64,000 nucleotides of DNA from Siphonodentalium dalli. Lineage: Eukaryota > Mollusca > Scaphopoda > Gadilida > Siphonodentaliidae. Location: NCBI GenBank assembly GCA_032622095.1, contig CP136063.1, positions 178,539,956-178,603,955 on the forward strand, given 5' to 3'. Shown piece by piece: positions 12,106 to 23,221 of this stretch; position 1 is the first letter of the stretch, and every line of letters begins with the position of its first letter. The position numbers and the translations under genes were made by a program. Below the pieces are notes generated by a model. That model searched no databases. It was not told the DNA's origin and saw only the letters and a program-made list of their open reading frames with translations.

Positions 12106-12508
12106 TTAAAGGTACTCAATCCGATTCGATGGTCGCCATATCATCAGATTCCAACAACAACAATTTTTTTAAATTCCGATTCAGTATAAGAATCGAGTAA
12201 TTAAAAAATAATGCTAATCACAGTCATCTATAGTATAAACTTGCTCAAAACATGTTATTTGTAAAAATATCTGACACCAAAAGGCCACTTGATTTTAGAG
12301 TTATCCATCTTTATCCGCAATTTGGTCAGTGAAGTCTACTCGTGGACTATTTACTGGGCCACCAAAACATTAAAATAATAGAATTCAAACATCAAGATCT
12401 GATCACTCTGAGCTTTGATGGGTTGGTTCCTCAACTCGAATCATATATCTTTTACCGCCGATGCCAAGGAAATAGTAATTTGCGACAATTCGGATTGAGT
12501 ACCTTTAA
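12106..12508 (-). mobile_element. Family A element, copy 2, nested
   Basis: 403 bp bounded by TTAAAGGTACTCAATCCGAT at the left and its near-perfect complement (GGATTGAGTACCTTTAA) at the right. It shares internal blocks with the other three copies, in inverse orientation to 10065-10508. It has the cleanest terminal inverted repeats of the family, with about 19 of the outer 22 bases pairing. It lies inside the CACAGTG element, so it inserted later or was carried in it. Confidence 0.75.
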
Positions 12509-12577
12509 CTCTTAAAATTAAAATAGAATATTCCAAAAACCGTAATAAAATAAAACAAATGTGTTAAAACAAACTCT

Positions 12578-13085
12578 GACCGATTTCAACGATATTCGGT
12601 ATATGGGTCGAGGACCACCTTTAGATGGGAGCTGTCAAATTTGAATGATTTTTTATGAAAAATATGGCCGCTGGCAGCCATCTTGGATTTTACTCTTTGC
12701 ATCACTGAATCTTTAACACACCATGCAGAGCTTATCCCTCGTCCGATCATCACCAACCTTTATATGGATATTCGTTGTGGCCTCTCGGTGGGTGCCTTCG
12801 ATTGTTTTCCCAAATTTTGTAAAAAAAATGGCTGCCATTTGACCATTTGGGATTTTACTCTTGTATGACCAAATCCTTTAGCAAACCTTACAGGTCACAT
12901 TTCTTATCCAATCGTCACCAAACTTGAACTTCATATGGACCTTCGAAGTTACCTCTAGATGGGAGCCTCCATGTTTCCCTAAAATTTGTTTAAAACAAAC
13001 ATGGCCACCAGCAGCCATCAAAAATGTCAATCCATCAGCATGCCCTACAGCCCACATTTATTGGAGAATTGTTTCGAAACTTTAT
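12578..13085 (+). repeat. Tandem ATCACCAAACT repeat, about three degenerate units
   Basis: The series TAGATGGGAGC, AATATGGCCGC, CAGCCATCTTGGATTTTACTC, GATCATCACCAA, TATGGAT-TTCG recurs about three times at roughly 160-190 base spacing. It is the same repeat as the single unit at 4341-4575. No coding potential. Confidence 0.6.
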
Positions 13086-13879
13086 AGTGTTTTTGGTAAA
13101 TAAAAGTAGGAATCATGATACGGAACATTGATCGGAAAAGATCAGGAAAACTGAGTAAAATAGTCATTTGAAGCAGTTTGGAGGGGGTGGGTCCCTATCC
13201 CAGTATCGGAAAACGGATGTGGAACAATGCCTTCGTCCTGTGATTGAAGGTTAATAATAACCATCAGGAGGCCGAGCATCTCTAATATGGAAACCTAATT
13301 CATGGGTTCGTCTGTGCTCACAAATCACATCATCACAACTTGTCGTACATATTTTTGGCAACTAGTGATCATCAACTTAAAGGTACGGTTGGCCTTGGCG
13401 GTGGGTATCCTGTGAAAATATTTCCACCCGTCAAAAACCGCCACAAACAGAAAGAACAACAAAATGTAGACAGACTTTGCCCGTATACAAATAAGAAATA
13501 TCGCATAAACAGTATGTTATTGACATATCTTTGGCCATTGTTATGTAAACAAAAGCATAAAAAGTTACTTTTCTGGTGTTTGTTTATATTATGATGGTAA
13601 ACATAAAGAGCGTTCTTTGTTGGTGAATTCCTGATATGGAACTAATAAAGAGCGTTTATGCCATTTGTGTGTGATTAGCCAGCAGCATTGTGCTGTCTTC
13701 TGTAACACAATCAGGCTCTTGCTTAGGTAAAATATAGTAAATCTTTATGATAACATGCTGTTTACGCGATGGTCATGGTATATATGAACGAAACTGTATG
13801 CGTTTTAATGTTTTTCTGTTTACGGTGATTGGAACAAATATGAATATTTTCGACAACTAAGGCCTCGCGTGCCTTTAAA
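13086..13879. other. Interior of the CACAGTG element, right part, no gene
   Basis: AT-rich sequence with a duplicated phrase AATAAAGAGCGTT (around 13605 and 13645). An 84-codon frame here has no recognisable domain. No transposase remnant was found. Confidence 0.45.
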
Positions 13880-14326
13880 CAACTAGGCGTACATAGACTG
13901 ACGAATGGGGTGTCCAAATAAATACTCCCTACTTTAAAATTGTGAATACATTCGAGCCAAGGGCATGTCCATATATGTTGTACACATAACGGCCTTCCCG
14001 TTGCAATATAGTGGGATTTCCGACATATGCTGGATATGTGTTAAAATGACATTTGAAGAGCGAATATTTTCGAGAAAAATTATTTTCTGAAGTGATCAAA
14101 GGCCGTTTTTATCTATTAAATAGAGTCTTTCGCTCAAATGGAGACCGCTTACGATCGGCAAATGTGTATGTACGTTTATAGCTGTGGTACAACCGTGTGT
14201 CTGTCTGAAAAATGGATTTTGTGGTGTTTTTGTGATATTTCTGTCACATTTACGTTCTAAAAATATAATTTTTCGTCTTTGTGAAAGCAACTTCCGATTA
14301 AATGTTTGTACGGTTTATACACTGTG
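13880..14326 (-). repeat. Right terminal inverted repeat of the CACAGTG element
   Basis: Reverse-complement partner of 11023-11488, about 447 bases, ending in CACTGTG directly before the ATACC duplication. Confidence 0.85.
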
Positions 14327-14331
14327 ATACC
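14327..14331 (+). repeat. Right copy of 5-bp target-site duplication (ATACC)
   Basis: Matches 11018-11022 exactly. The sequence continues ACTCCCATAGAAAAC, as in the uninterrupted H copy (ACTCCATAGAAAAC). Confidence 0.85.
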
Positions 14332-14576
14332 ACTCCCATAGAAAACATCGTCTGAACTACGCTCAATTGCAAATATTTACATCTCGATTCGAGACGCAAC
14401 TATCGTCGATAAGCTAACACAAATGACTTCGCCATCGAGAGTCATTGCATGTAATTAATATACAAGAATCACCGTGTGCGTTGTCAATTTGGATTAATAT
14501 TCGTAAAAAGTTACTACTTTGAACAAGATTATTCTCAATTTCGATTTGAGCACCCTATCTGACCGTTTCACATCAC
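14327..14576 (+). repeat. Repeat H, right half, interrupted
   Basis: About 250 bases aligning with 51222-51472, from the duplicated target site to TTTCACATCAC, where similarity stops in both copies. With 10895-11022 it reconstitutes one H element split by the CACAGTG transposon. Confidence 0.8.
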
Positions 14577-15184
14577 GTTAATTGCCAGAACGGATACAAA
14601 TGTCCATTTGAGAAAATACAATTTGAAATGGCAAGGGTCGTTACTGGCGCGACGAACAGCGCCAGGAAAGAGAGCCTACTATTAGATACCGGTTGGGAGA
14701 CCCTGGCATCCAGGAGGAAAAAACAAAAGCAAAATTCCACAAGGTAGTTAATAGTACAGCCCCCTTGTACCTACGAAACTATATTTGTCACTCTGAAAAT
14801 CAATCCGGTTACAATCTTAGATATCATACAATACGACTAACATTGGACTCCACAAAGGATATTTATAAAGATACATTTTTACCTTCTACAATAAGGGATT
14901 GGAATAGACTGCCAGAAAAATTGCACCAACCTGGACAAGTTTAAAGAGTCACTTGCTGATGACCGTATATACACACAACCATACTACTATCTTTGTCATA
15001 GTCGCAAATCCCAACTATACCACACGCGATTGAGATTGAAATGTAGTGATTTGAACTTCCGTCTCATGGTCGATTTTGTTTGGCCCGACCCACATTGTAC
15101 ATGCGGTACTGTTGGGACAGCACACCATTATCCTTGCTCAATTTCTTATTTGTGCCACACATGTCGGGACAGTGATCACAACTG
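14577..15184 (+). pseudogene. Decayed CR1/L2-like retrotransposon, C-terminal part
   Basis: Translation in three successive frames gives FEKIQFEMARVVTGATNS and DTGWETLASRRKK. Next comes YNLRYHTIRL with LPSTIRDWNRLP, and last a C-terminal region with CTCG and several Cys/His. This order (thumb-end block, WETL-RR block, STI-WN-LP block, Cys-rich end) is typical of the C-terminus of CR1/L2-type ORF2 proteins. Frameshifts and a final stop near 15184 mark it as dead. It is in line and in the same orientation with the reverse-transcriptase piece at 10528-10890, so both are probably one old insertion split by repeat H and its passengers. Confidence 0.75.
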
Positions 15185-17935
15185 ACAATAGATATGGCAT
15201 TACATACGCTCCATATTTGACAATAAGTTTAGGATGGCATCCAAAACGGCCAACAAAATCGAAGTTTCGCACACTTTCCGCCACAGACGCGACTGAGTTC
15301 GTTATCTGGGACAAGGGAATTGTTAGTCAATGAGTTCACTGGTAACCATAAGCAAACCGAAGAACCCTACTATTGTTTCAGTTAATTTAACATAATGAGT
15401 AATTGATTGTCTTAAGGACTATAGATGCTCATTTATTGGGGGAATACTTGATAACAGTCAATGTATAGAAATATTAAAACAATCATCACTAACATGTGCC
15501 TTTTTGGGTCAGTTTAGATAAGTAATATCAAATTATATAATTTTTCTGAAGAAATTGAAATTGTATGCCCAAATTACCGGCCTCCAATTTCAAGGTGCCT
15601 ATCTCTGATGTAAACATGTGTTCAAGCGAACTATTTTATATTAACGAAATTAGTTGTTACGCAGATGATTTTCTGTCAATAAAGAAATGACTTTTGCAGT
15701 ATATAATATTGTGTTGCCAAACAGTTTTCAAAGGATGCTACAACTTCCTATTCTATAAGTTGAGTTCTCTCACTCTGCTCATCATGAGTCGTCGAAATTT
15801 AAACTATTTTGGTTATTGTAGACATTCTCAAATACATCGTTACATGGTTAGTCTGCGGTGAAACAAGATAATTTGTTAGATTCGTATGAATCTTTACAGC
15901 CAAGGCTCAGTAGTCACAGTAGATCGGGAGGAAGTATAATCCGACCTTGTTTGTAGGACTCAATCAAAGAGCAACCAGCAATGGCTGTCAGGACATGGTA
16001 CACCAGGCTGGGGAGTTAGTATGATGTGCCAATCACTGATATAGTTCGCACGAAGATGTGTTAATGTGATTTCTTAAGGAGTCTGTGGCTGCTGGCGGTA
16101 GAAGATGTGTTCCAGTGTTATGTTATACAACATAAGAACGTGTGTGTTATTTTGTCGAATTGACGACATTATGGCTCACTACAATATAGCCCACATGCAG
16201 ACTTGGTAGGATGTATAGTGTCATCGTCAACATTAATAGATTGCACAAATTGGTAAAAATGTCATCATATTTTACTCCTTTTGACTAATAAGTCAAACGG
16301 CTTCATGTTATAGATGTGTGTGAATGTCGTAGCCCGTCAATTCGTGAATTAGAGGCAAGGTTTCACACACCTCTTGGACAATACTGTCCGATATGTCGTT
16401 CACTGAAATGACACATGACCTATTTTTGTTTTCAGTATGAAGAATTACCCTAGCTCCTATTCATCAAGAAACATAACATTCTAGTATTTCGACATATACG
16501 TCAGGGGAATAGAAAACAAAAACTTTCTTCCAACCGAAGCGTGCTGCATTGTCTGCATGGAACAGCATATACCTGTACCCGCTTCCTCGTGCTAACATGC
16601 TAGCAAGAGATCAGAAACTAACTCTACGCGAACGTCAACATTCACGGACCGTATCACGCGACATTCGATCCAATGGCAAACATAATTCAGTGTTTCTGAA
16701 ACAGCATGTAAATTCTGCACTCGACCATTCACGAAAAAATAGAAGCATGTCTAGGAGTCTTTGTTATCGCCACCTGATAAATATTTGGCATTGTCTGGAA
16801 CTGTGTCACAGAATATGTGAAGCCTTGTCTGAATACCAGGATTGTATTCCCGGGTTGCAGGAAAAAGGTAGCATAATGACTAATCTGAAAAGGAAGTGCA
16901 ATGTATCATACTATGCAACAACTTCAACAATCTTCTAATATCAATGATGACCCACTTAGATCCTGCCAAGAATTTGTATGTGCTTTATGTGACAAGCCGA
17001 CATGTATTCAAGTCGATGAATTACGATAAATTGTCTCCTGTTGTAAAACGAGAACAATAACACCAAATGCAGACTTCTGAAGCAACACGTTTTTCGTGCA
17101 AACTATCAGGCAACTACTTGGCACAATAATTCACACCCATTCTGGAATGCCATGTCGTTATAACCCATGCAACTTGGGCTCCATATATAGCCCTACGTTA
17201 TGTGGCATATATAACCACAGCCCGTCTATAATGCACGAGATACATGTTTATAGTTATATGATAACACTAGGCATAGCGATATGAGTTGTCCCTATAAAGT
17301 ATGTCCCTTTACCTATTGACCGTTTGAGTATCATGTAAATAATGTTATCCCCTGCACGCAGAGCGTGAATGGTCAGCACCCAGATGCGCGTGCATAAGAA
17401 CGAATCTATAACCAATGATGGAACAAGATTCAGACGTAATCATGATCGACCAGTCCACTCTCATTGTCGCTTTCATGCCCGTCGGGTTCGTAGCATAGAT
17501 CAACGCCATGATACTATTATAATATTCGTATTGTTAACAAATCCAAATGATTTCAGTTGACCCAGAATATATACCCACAGGCTGGGCAGAACCATAACAG
17601 CTAATTAGAGTCAAAACTCCTATAAAGTACTGAACCCTTTGTCATGCAGTGTATCGGATCGCCCCGGTTGTCCCGGTCAGTCCATCAGCGCTAATATATA
17701 ATCAAGCCATGGGAGTTCTGCTTGTCTCCCTCAATGTCTGGCTAAAATGACTGGTTTTCCATGACGGCCATCGGTGGTCGCTGCGTGAGGGGTCCAAAAT
17801 TATCAAATATGAAGTGTCCGAAGCTGTATATATCGTCATTTGTATCTAGGGTCACAAATTGCGCCACAAAATAAGAAAATAACTCCCTGTAAATGTGAGT
17901 CTCACTCATCAGCCTTTGGTAGCCATATGTGACCA
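15185..17935. other. No gene seen
   Basis: About 2.75 kb with no recognised gene or repeat. The longest frame (129 codons, 16549-16938, +) has no domain I recognise, no splice or promoter support and ordinary composition. I treat it as chance. Confidence 0.4.
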
Positions 17936-18555
17936 GTTGAAATATATATATTTTGAAGACCTCTGTCTGTCTGTCTGTTTGTCATTAATACAAATCTACG
18001 ATTCTCGACCGATCGGGACGAAACTTGGTACGTGTGTGTAGTTTGACTAGGCGGTGGTCGTTGTCGTATTGGCGAGCCCGTGTGACGCCCGTGCAGCGCA
18101 TGCGCAGACGAGATCTCGGAAATGGGTGGAGCTATCGACTTGAAATTTGGTATGTGAATGTATCTTGCCCCGAATACGAATTTTATCGGGTCGCCGAGTC
18201 CGTGCGACGCCCGTGCAGCGCATGCGCAGACGAGATCTCGGAAACGGATGGAGCTATCGACTTGAAATTTGGTATGCGAATGTATCTTGCCCCGGATACG
18301 AATTTTATCTGGTCGCCGAGCCCGTGCGACACAAGCTTCGCGCATGCGCAGACGATATCTCGGAAACGGGTGGAGCTATCGACTTGAAATTTGGTATGTG
18401 AATGTATCTTGCCCCGGATACGAATTTTATCGGGTCGCCGAGCCCGTCCGACGGCAGCTTCGCGCATGCGCAGACCAGATCTCGGAAACGGGTAGAGCTA
18501 TCGACTTGAAATTTGGTTTTTGAATAGCCCGGACAACGTCGGGCTCATCGGCTAG
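17936..18555 (+). mobile_element. Helitron-like (HINE-type) element 1 with four 122-bp core units
   Basis: Order: a head with CTCTGTCTGTCTGTCTGTTT, a unique stretch, then a core of about four units of exactly 122 bp (GCGCATGCGCAGA landmarks near 18096, 18218, 18340 and 18462). It ends with a hairpin at 18526-18545 (AGCCCG...CGGGCT) and CTAGT at 18551-18555. A 3' hairpin followed by CTRRT is the terminal signature of Helitrons. Tandem cores between a conserved head and tail are known for Helentron-associated elements. No Rep/helicase is present, so it is non-autonomous. Overlapping ORFs on both strands are generated by the repeat unit and are not genes. Confidence 0.75.
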
Positions 18556-19050
18556 TCTCATATATATGTTGAAGACCTCTGTCTGTCTGTCTGTTTGTCA
18601 TTAATACAAATCTACGATTCTCGACCGATCGGGACGAAACTTGGTACGTGTGTGTAGTTTGACCAGGCGGTGGTCGTTATCGTATTGGCGAGCCCGTGCG
18701 ACGCCCGTGCAGCGCATGCGCAGACGAGATCTCGGAAACGGGTGGAGCTATCGACTTGAAATTTGGTATGTGAATGTATCTTGCCCCGGATACGAATTTT
18801 ATCGGATCGCCGAGCCCGTGCGACGCAAGCTTCGCGCATGCGCAGACGAGATATCGGAAACGGGTGGAGCTATCGACTTGAAATTTGGTATGTGAATGTA
18901 TCTTGCCCCGGATACGAATTTTATCGGGTCGCCGAGCCCGTGCGACGCAAGTTTCGCGCATGCGCAGACCAGATATCGGAAACGGGTGGAGCTATCGACT
19001 TGAAATTTGGTTTTTGAATAGCCCGGACAACGTCGGGCTCATCGGCTAGT
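18556..19050 (+). mobile_element. Helitron-like (HINE-type) element 2 with three 122-bp core units
   Basis: Immediately downstream of element 1 and in the same orientation, with the same head, about three 122-bp units (landmarks near 18713, 18835 and 18957), the same hairpin at 19020-19039 and CTAGT at 19046-19050. The tail-to-head arrangement suggests a tandem Helitron array, as rolling-circle transposition can produce, or duplication of the whole locus. Unit number differs between the two. Confidence 0.75.
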
Positions 19051-20479
19051 ATATATATAATCGGCTTTGCACAACAATTTAAATAAAAATTGAAGAAATA
19101 TGAATTAGTTACAAAAAAGTGATCATGTGAGGTTTTCTGAATTTACAAATTCTGGACCAGTATCCTCGTGTTAATTTTCCATACCCCTATCAAAATTTAA
19201 TCACAATGTTGTAAAATTTTGAGAAATTAGTAAAAATTACCATTTTTCACCATTTCCCCCCAAATTTTCACCTTAGAACGCGTTGGACAAGGTTGTTTAT
19301 AATTCCCCTTCATCAGTCTCTACGTTGTTTCCTTTTATGCCCTAAAGCCTTCTTTGCATGCGGCATTCTAAGTGTAAACTATACAATTCATTTTTCTAAG
19401 AAAATTATATTTTAGGGGGTGTGGTTAAGTATATGGCCACAGCGCATTTTCACAGAAATATAAGTGGCATTCCATCAATCAAATTGTTTTGCTATGTCTT
19501 TGGGGCAAATTTTTAGATATGTTGCCCGTCAATAGCCCATGTGTTTCACAAGTTATAGCCAATTATATGTGACACTATTTTTCAAAATCCAAGCTATTTT
19601 TCGCAATTTCAAAATATTTATCGCATTTTTTTCGAACTAGCGTATATATTGGTCCAGTGTGGTACCACATGTTGTTTTATGGTGATCTATAATTAATATA
19701 AACGATGTCTTGTTCACTTTATAACCGCAGTCATTTTTCTATACGCTGACACTTGTACTCGAAGAAATTTTTATTTTATTTTAGGGGTAGGAGTTGTCTT
19801 CCCTGAAAAATCTACTTTGGGACACATTCTGAAACGGGCAACAAGCAAAATCGGATGCGTCATATAATGACCTTTAATTTGATATATAAAAACCTTTGTT
19901 GGAGGGGGGTGAAGCCAACCTCTAAACTAGAGCCTTTATGAGAATTGGCCCACGGACTGGTACTAACAGCGTTATATGTGTGGATGGACTCTTGCGTGAC
20001 AACGAAACCATTTATCAGAAAGGTGACGCCCAACATAACCTGTATTGCAACATCTCTCTGTGGAAATGCCTTTGTTCATGTGTTCACATAACCACGCCAA
20101 TACCTGGGACCAATAATAATAATAATATGTTATATCGAATTGGGCCCAGCCAGTAGGATTCCGACATCAGTCCCGTAGGATTCAACGTGTCTTTGATAAA
20201 ATATTTATGTTTGTGTGGGTTCCATTGTTATATCCGATTCCATGCATGAATAAAAAATAAGGCAACAAACAGAGGATAAATACCATTCAATTGGCATTAA
20301 CGTATATATGCACAGTGTGATTGTTGTGGAGTATCCCATAGCATCAGCACATCATTTAGTGAAATGTTCCATTACAATGTTGGCTAGTAAAAAGTACAAA
20401 GTTGTGGAACTGCAGGTACGTTTATTCTTTTCTCAATATGACTTAAAGCTACGCATAATGTTCATATCTCAAAGATGCA
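19051..20479. other. No gene seen
   Basis: AT-rich sequence with no recognised repeat or coding region. A short AATAAT run occurs near 20113. Confidence 0.4.
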
Positions 20480-20867
20480 TTAAAGATGCATAATCTGCAC
20501 TAACGCTCGGAAATTACTATTTCTTTGGCTTCGGCTGCAAAACATATTTGATTCGAGTCGGTGAACCTACACATCAAAGCTGAGAGTTATCAGATATCGA
20601 TTTTTGAAATCTATTATTTTTCACCACCGGTAATTTTTAGTGGTCTGGTAAAAAGTCGACGAGAATACGGTTTGAAGATGATTAACTCTAAAATCAACTG
20701 CCTTTTTGGTGTCCGGTATTTGACAAACCGGCCAAATTTCTTTGAATAAAATGTTGTTAAATAAATGGTTAATTAATCGATTCTGATAACTGAAGCGGCA
20801 TTTAACAAAAAATTGTTGTTGGAATATGATGATACGGGGACCATCGAATCGGATTGAGTGCCTTTAA
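20480..20867 (+). mobile_element. Family A element, copy 3
   Basis: 388 bp beginning TTAAAGATGCATAATC and ending GATTGAGTGCCTTTAA. It shares GATTCGAGTCGGTGAACC, CATCAAAGCTGAGAGTTATC, TTAATCGATTCTGATAACTG and GGGGACCATCGAATCGGATT with the other copies. No coding frame. Confidence 0.7.
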
Positions 20868-21024
20868 CCTATAAGATTTTTTCGCTTTTATCACAATTTG
20901 ATGATGAAAATGTGTTTGAAAGTTCATGAAATATGGATATACGCATAGATATACACAATTAAAGAGGGTAATTGCCGATGTGACACACAATTTATTTAAA
21001 GTTTTTAACTTCCTGCACAAATGG

Positions 21025-21324
21025 TCTTTATTATTATTATCATACCATGATAGATATATAACAACGGGCACTCTTTGTTATCATATCGGAAAATATATAA
21101 CAACCGACGCTCTTTATTATCATATCGGAATATATATAACAACGGACGCTCTTTATTATTATCATACCATGATAGATATATAACATCGGGCACTCTTTGT
21201 TATCATATCGGAAAATATATAACAACCGACGCTCTTTATTATCATATCGGAATATATATAACAACGGACGCTCTTTATTATTACAATACTGGAATATATA
21301 TAACAACGAACGCTCTTTATTATA
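21025..21324. repeat. 37-bp tandem repeat with three-unit higher-order period
   Basis: About eight units of ATATATAACAACGGACGCTC plus TTTATTATCATATCGGA. A variant carrying CATACCATGATAG recurs at 21041 and 21163, so the array is built from a roughly 122-bp higher-order unit that was duplicated. ORFs of about 100 codons on both strands reflect the repeat only. Confidence 0.8.
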
Positions 21325-21825
21325 GGAGGTACGGCACAGCAGCAATGTTATATATATTTATGCCTCCGAAACATGGCGAGCATTGCTCTTAGAACATGCT
21401 TGGGTTTATACAACACACCAGGCGCCTATTTTTAGAAGCAATTTTGATTTTTGAGACAATGCAAATTTTTTGAGATTGGGTGGGATACGAACCCCGGCCC
21501 GACGGCGAGCGCGCCTTGCGACTCAAAGTCCGACGTCAATACCACACGGCCACCGAAGCAACCCCAAAAAAGGAAGCTCGAATGGCCGCTGTATTCCGAC
21601 GTCGTACTTAGGACACTATATTCACATTTTAAGGTCTCTATATATATATGTATATATGGAGGTACGACACAGCAGCAATGTTATATATTTTATGCCTCCG
21701 AAACATGGCGAGCATTGCCGCTGTATTCCGACGTCGTACCTAGGACACTATATTCACATAAAAAATAGGCGCCTGGTATGTTGTATAGTCCCAAGCATGT
21801 TCTAAGAGCAATGCTCGCCATGTTT
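21325..21825. mobile_element. Composite fold-back element with internal direct repeats
   Basis: Arms at 21370-21434 and 21761-21825 (65 bases, GAAACATGGCGAGCATTG with its complement) are near-perfect inverted repeats. Inside and just left of the arms lie a direct repeat of about 60 bases (GGAGGTACG to CGAGCATTG at 21325 and 21658) and another of about 43 bases (GCCGCTGTATTCCGACGTCG at 21585 and 21716). A tRNA-like segment sits in the middle on the minus strand. There is no coding evidence. The origin is unknown. Confidence 0.6.
21478..21554 (-). other. tRNA-like segment (degenerate class II tRNA or SINE head)
   Basis: Read on the minus strand, this has TGGCCGTGTGG, close to a pol III A box. 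About 45 bases later comes GGGTTCGTATCCC, close to a B box. The spacing, with an extra arm, recalls tRNA-Ser or tRNA-Leu. The anticodon arm does not fold cleanly, so it is more likely a tRNA pseudogene or a tRNA-derived SINE head than a working tRNA. Confidence 0.45.
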
Positions 21826-22734
21826 CTAAATGTACCTAAATGGTTTTGGATAAAATTTCAAACTGATTTTTTAAAAACATTTTCCATGAGACTATCCAAA
21901 ATGATTGTTCTGACGATACAGTTTCATTTCTGGAAGTTTTGGTTTTTACAAAATACCCCAGTGCTTATAGTGTTGATATAAGTTGTGTTTTAAGTTAACG
22001 TGTACGCGTAACTTAATCGAGATGCAACCATGTATATGTATGCCTATACACGGACATATTGACAAATCATTTTGGATCGCGAACGAAGTTCGTTGATATT
22101 ACATGTATATATTTCAAAGACAACGTTTATTACTCTATATATTCACGAAACAGTCTTATAGCTTATGTAATGGCTACACGATTATGATTTCCTGAACTTC
22201 CTGAGTTTGTTTCTCCTTCACTATTGAAATACTATACAGTTGTTATTGGTATAAAACTACAAGAATCACCAGTGTTCTATATACCAGACTGCCTCGATAA
22301 AGAGCTGTCGAGAACAGTCACTATAATCACATTGGAGAGGGGGCGTCGACAACATTAAGTTGATCAAAGGGGTATCATCATTTAAAAGTTAAATTTTGGC
22401 AAGACACAAACGTTCATTTGTGTATTACGTGATGTCAAGATAATAGGTGCACTCTGGTACTAGTCTTAGTTTACTTTGAAAATTGTTATTAAATGAGGTG
22501 AATTATGTTGAAATAAATAATTGGGCGGAACTCATATTCGAAATTGGCCTGCATATTTTTTAGCTAGGGTACACACATACTGACTTTGGTTCAGATCAAA
22601 GAATCAAACGGAAACCAAATGTCAACGGAGGGTTAGACGGCGCTACGATCAGATGGACGGAAGGCCAGACGGACGGGCGTCAAAAATCAAAACGTCCATT
22701 ACAATAGTCATATTTGGCTGACTATATGACTATA
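21826..22734. other. No gene seen
   Basis: AT-rich, unclassified DNA up to the start of the 29-bp minisatellite. Confidence 0.4.
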
Positions 22735-23221
22735 TGGGGTAAATACTGAATACCAGTTAACAGAGGGGTGAATACTGAATACCTGTTAACAGAGGGGTGA
22801 CTACTGAATACCAGTTAACAGAGGGGTGAATTCCGAATGACTGTTAACAGACGGGTGAATGCGGAATGACATTTAACAGATGGGATAAATACTGAATACC
22901 AGTTAACATTATGAGGTAAATACTGAAAACCAGTTAACAGCGGGGTGAATACTGTATGGTAGTTAACAGATGGGGTAAATGCTGAATATCAGTTAACAAA
23001 GGGGTGAATACTGAATGACAGTTGACATATGAGGTAAATACTGAAAACCAGTTAACAGCGGGGTGAATACTGTATGGTAGTTAACAGATGGGGTAAATGC
23101 TGAATATCAGTTAACAAAGGGGTGAATACTGAATGACAGTTGACATATGAGGTAAATACTGAAAACCAGTTAACAGCGGGGTGAATACTGAATGGCAGTT
23201 AACAGAGGGATAAACACTGAA
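22735..23221. repeat. 29-bp minisatellite, block 1
   Basis: Degenerate tandem units of CAGTTAACAGAGGGGTGAAT plus ACTGAATGA. A three-unit segment with CTGAAAACCAGTTAACAGCG recurs at about 118-base spacing (around 22925 and 23040), so local higher-order repeats exist. It ends abruptly at a Helitron-like insertion. Confidence 0.9.

Larger units (their letters stand above)
11023..14326. mobile_element. 3.3-kb DNA transposon, long terminal inverted repeats starting CACAGTG
   Basis: The left terminal inverted repeat (11023-11488, about 466 bp) and the right one (13880-14326, about 447 bp) are clearly homologous in opposite orientation, start CACAGTGTATAAACCGTAC and differ by scattered substitutions and small indels. 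The element is flanked by an exact 5-bp duplication and sits in repeat H, whose uninterrupted paralogue is at 51099-51472. A CAC-A-G-TG heptamer end plus a 5-bp duplication is the combination known for the Transib/RAG-like superfamily, and CACAGTG equals the consensus heptamer of V(D)J recombination signals. No transposase or RAG-like frame is visible inside, so it is non-autonomous or gutted. The interior contains a family A element and a tandem ATCACCAAACT repeat. Superfamily assignment is an inference. The element, its ends and the duplication are seen directly. Confidence 0.85.

Noticed and set aside
16549-16938. 129-codon ORF as a host gene
   Set aside because: No recognisable domain, no splice or promoter context, and a length within chance for this much sequence.
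17902-19017. Several overlapping 75-147-codon ORFs on both strands
   Set aside because: They are generated by the 122-bp core repeats of the Helitron-like elements. Frames shift between units and nothing resembles a known protein.
21478-21554. Functional tRNA-Ser or tRNA-Leu gene
   Set aside because: The anticodon arm does not pair properly and the segment is embedded in a repeat. It is kept only as tRNA-like.
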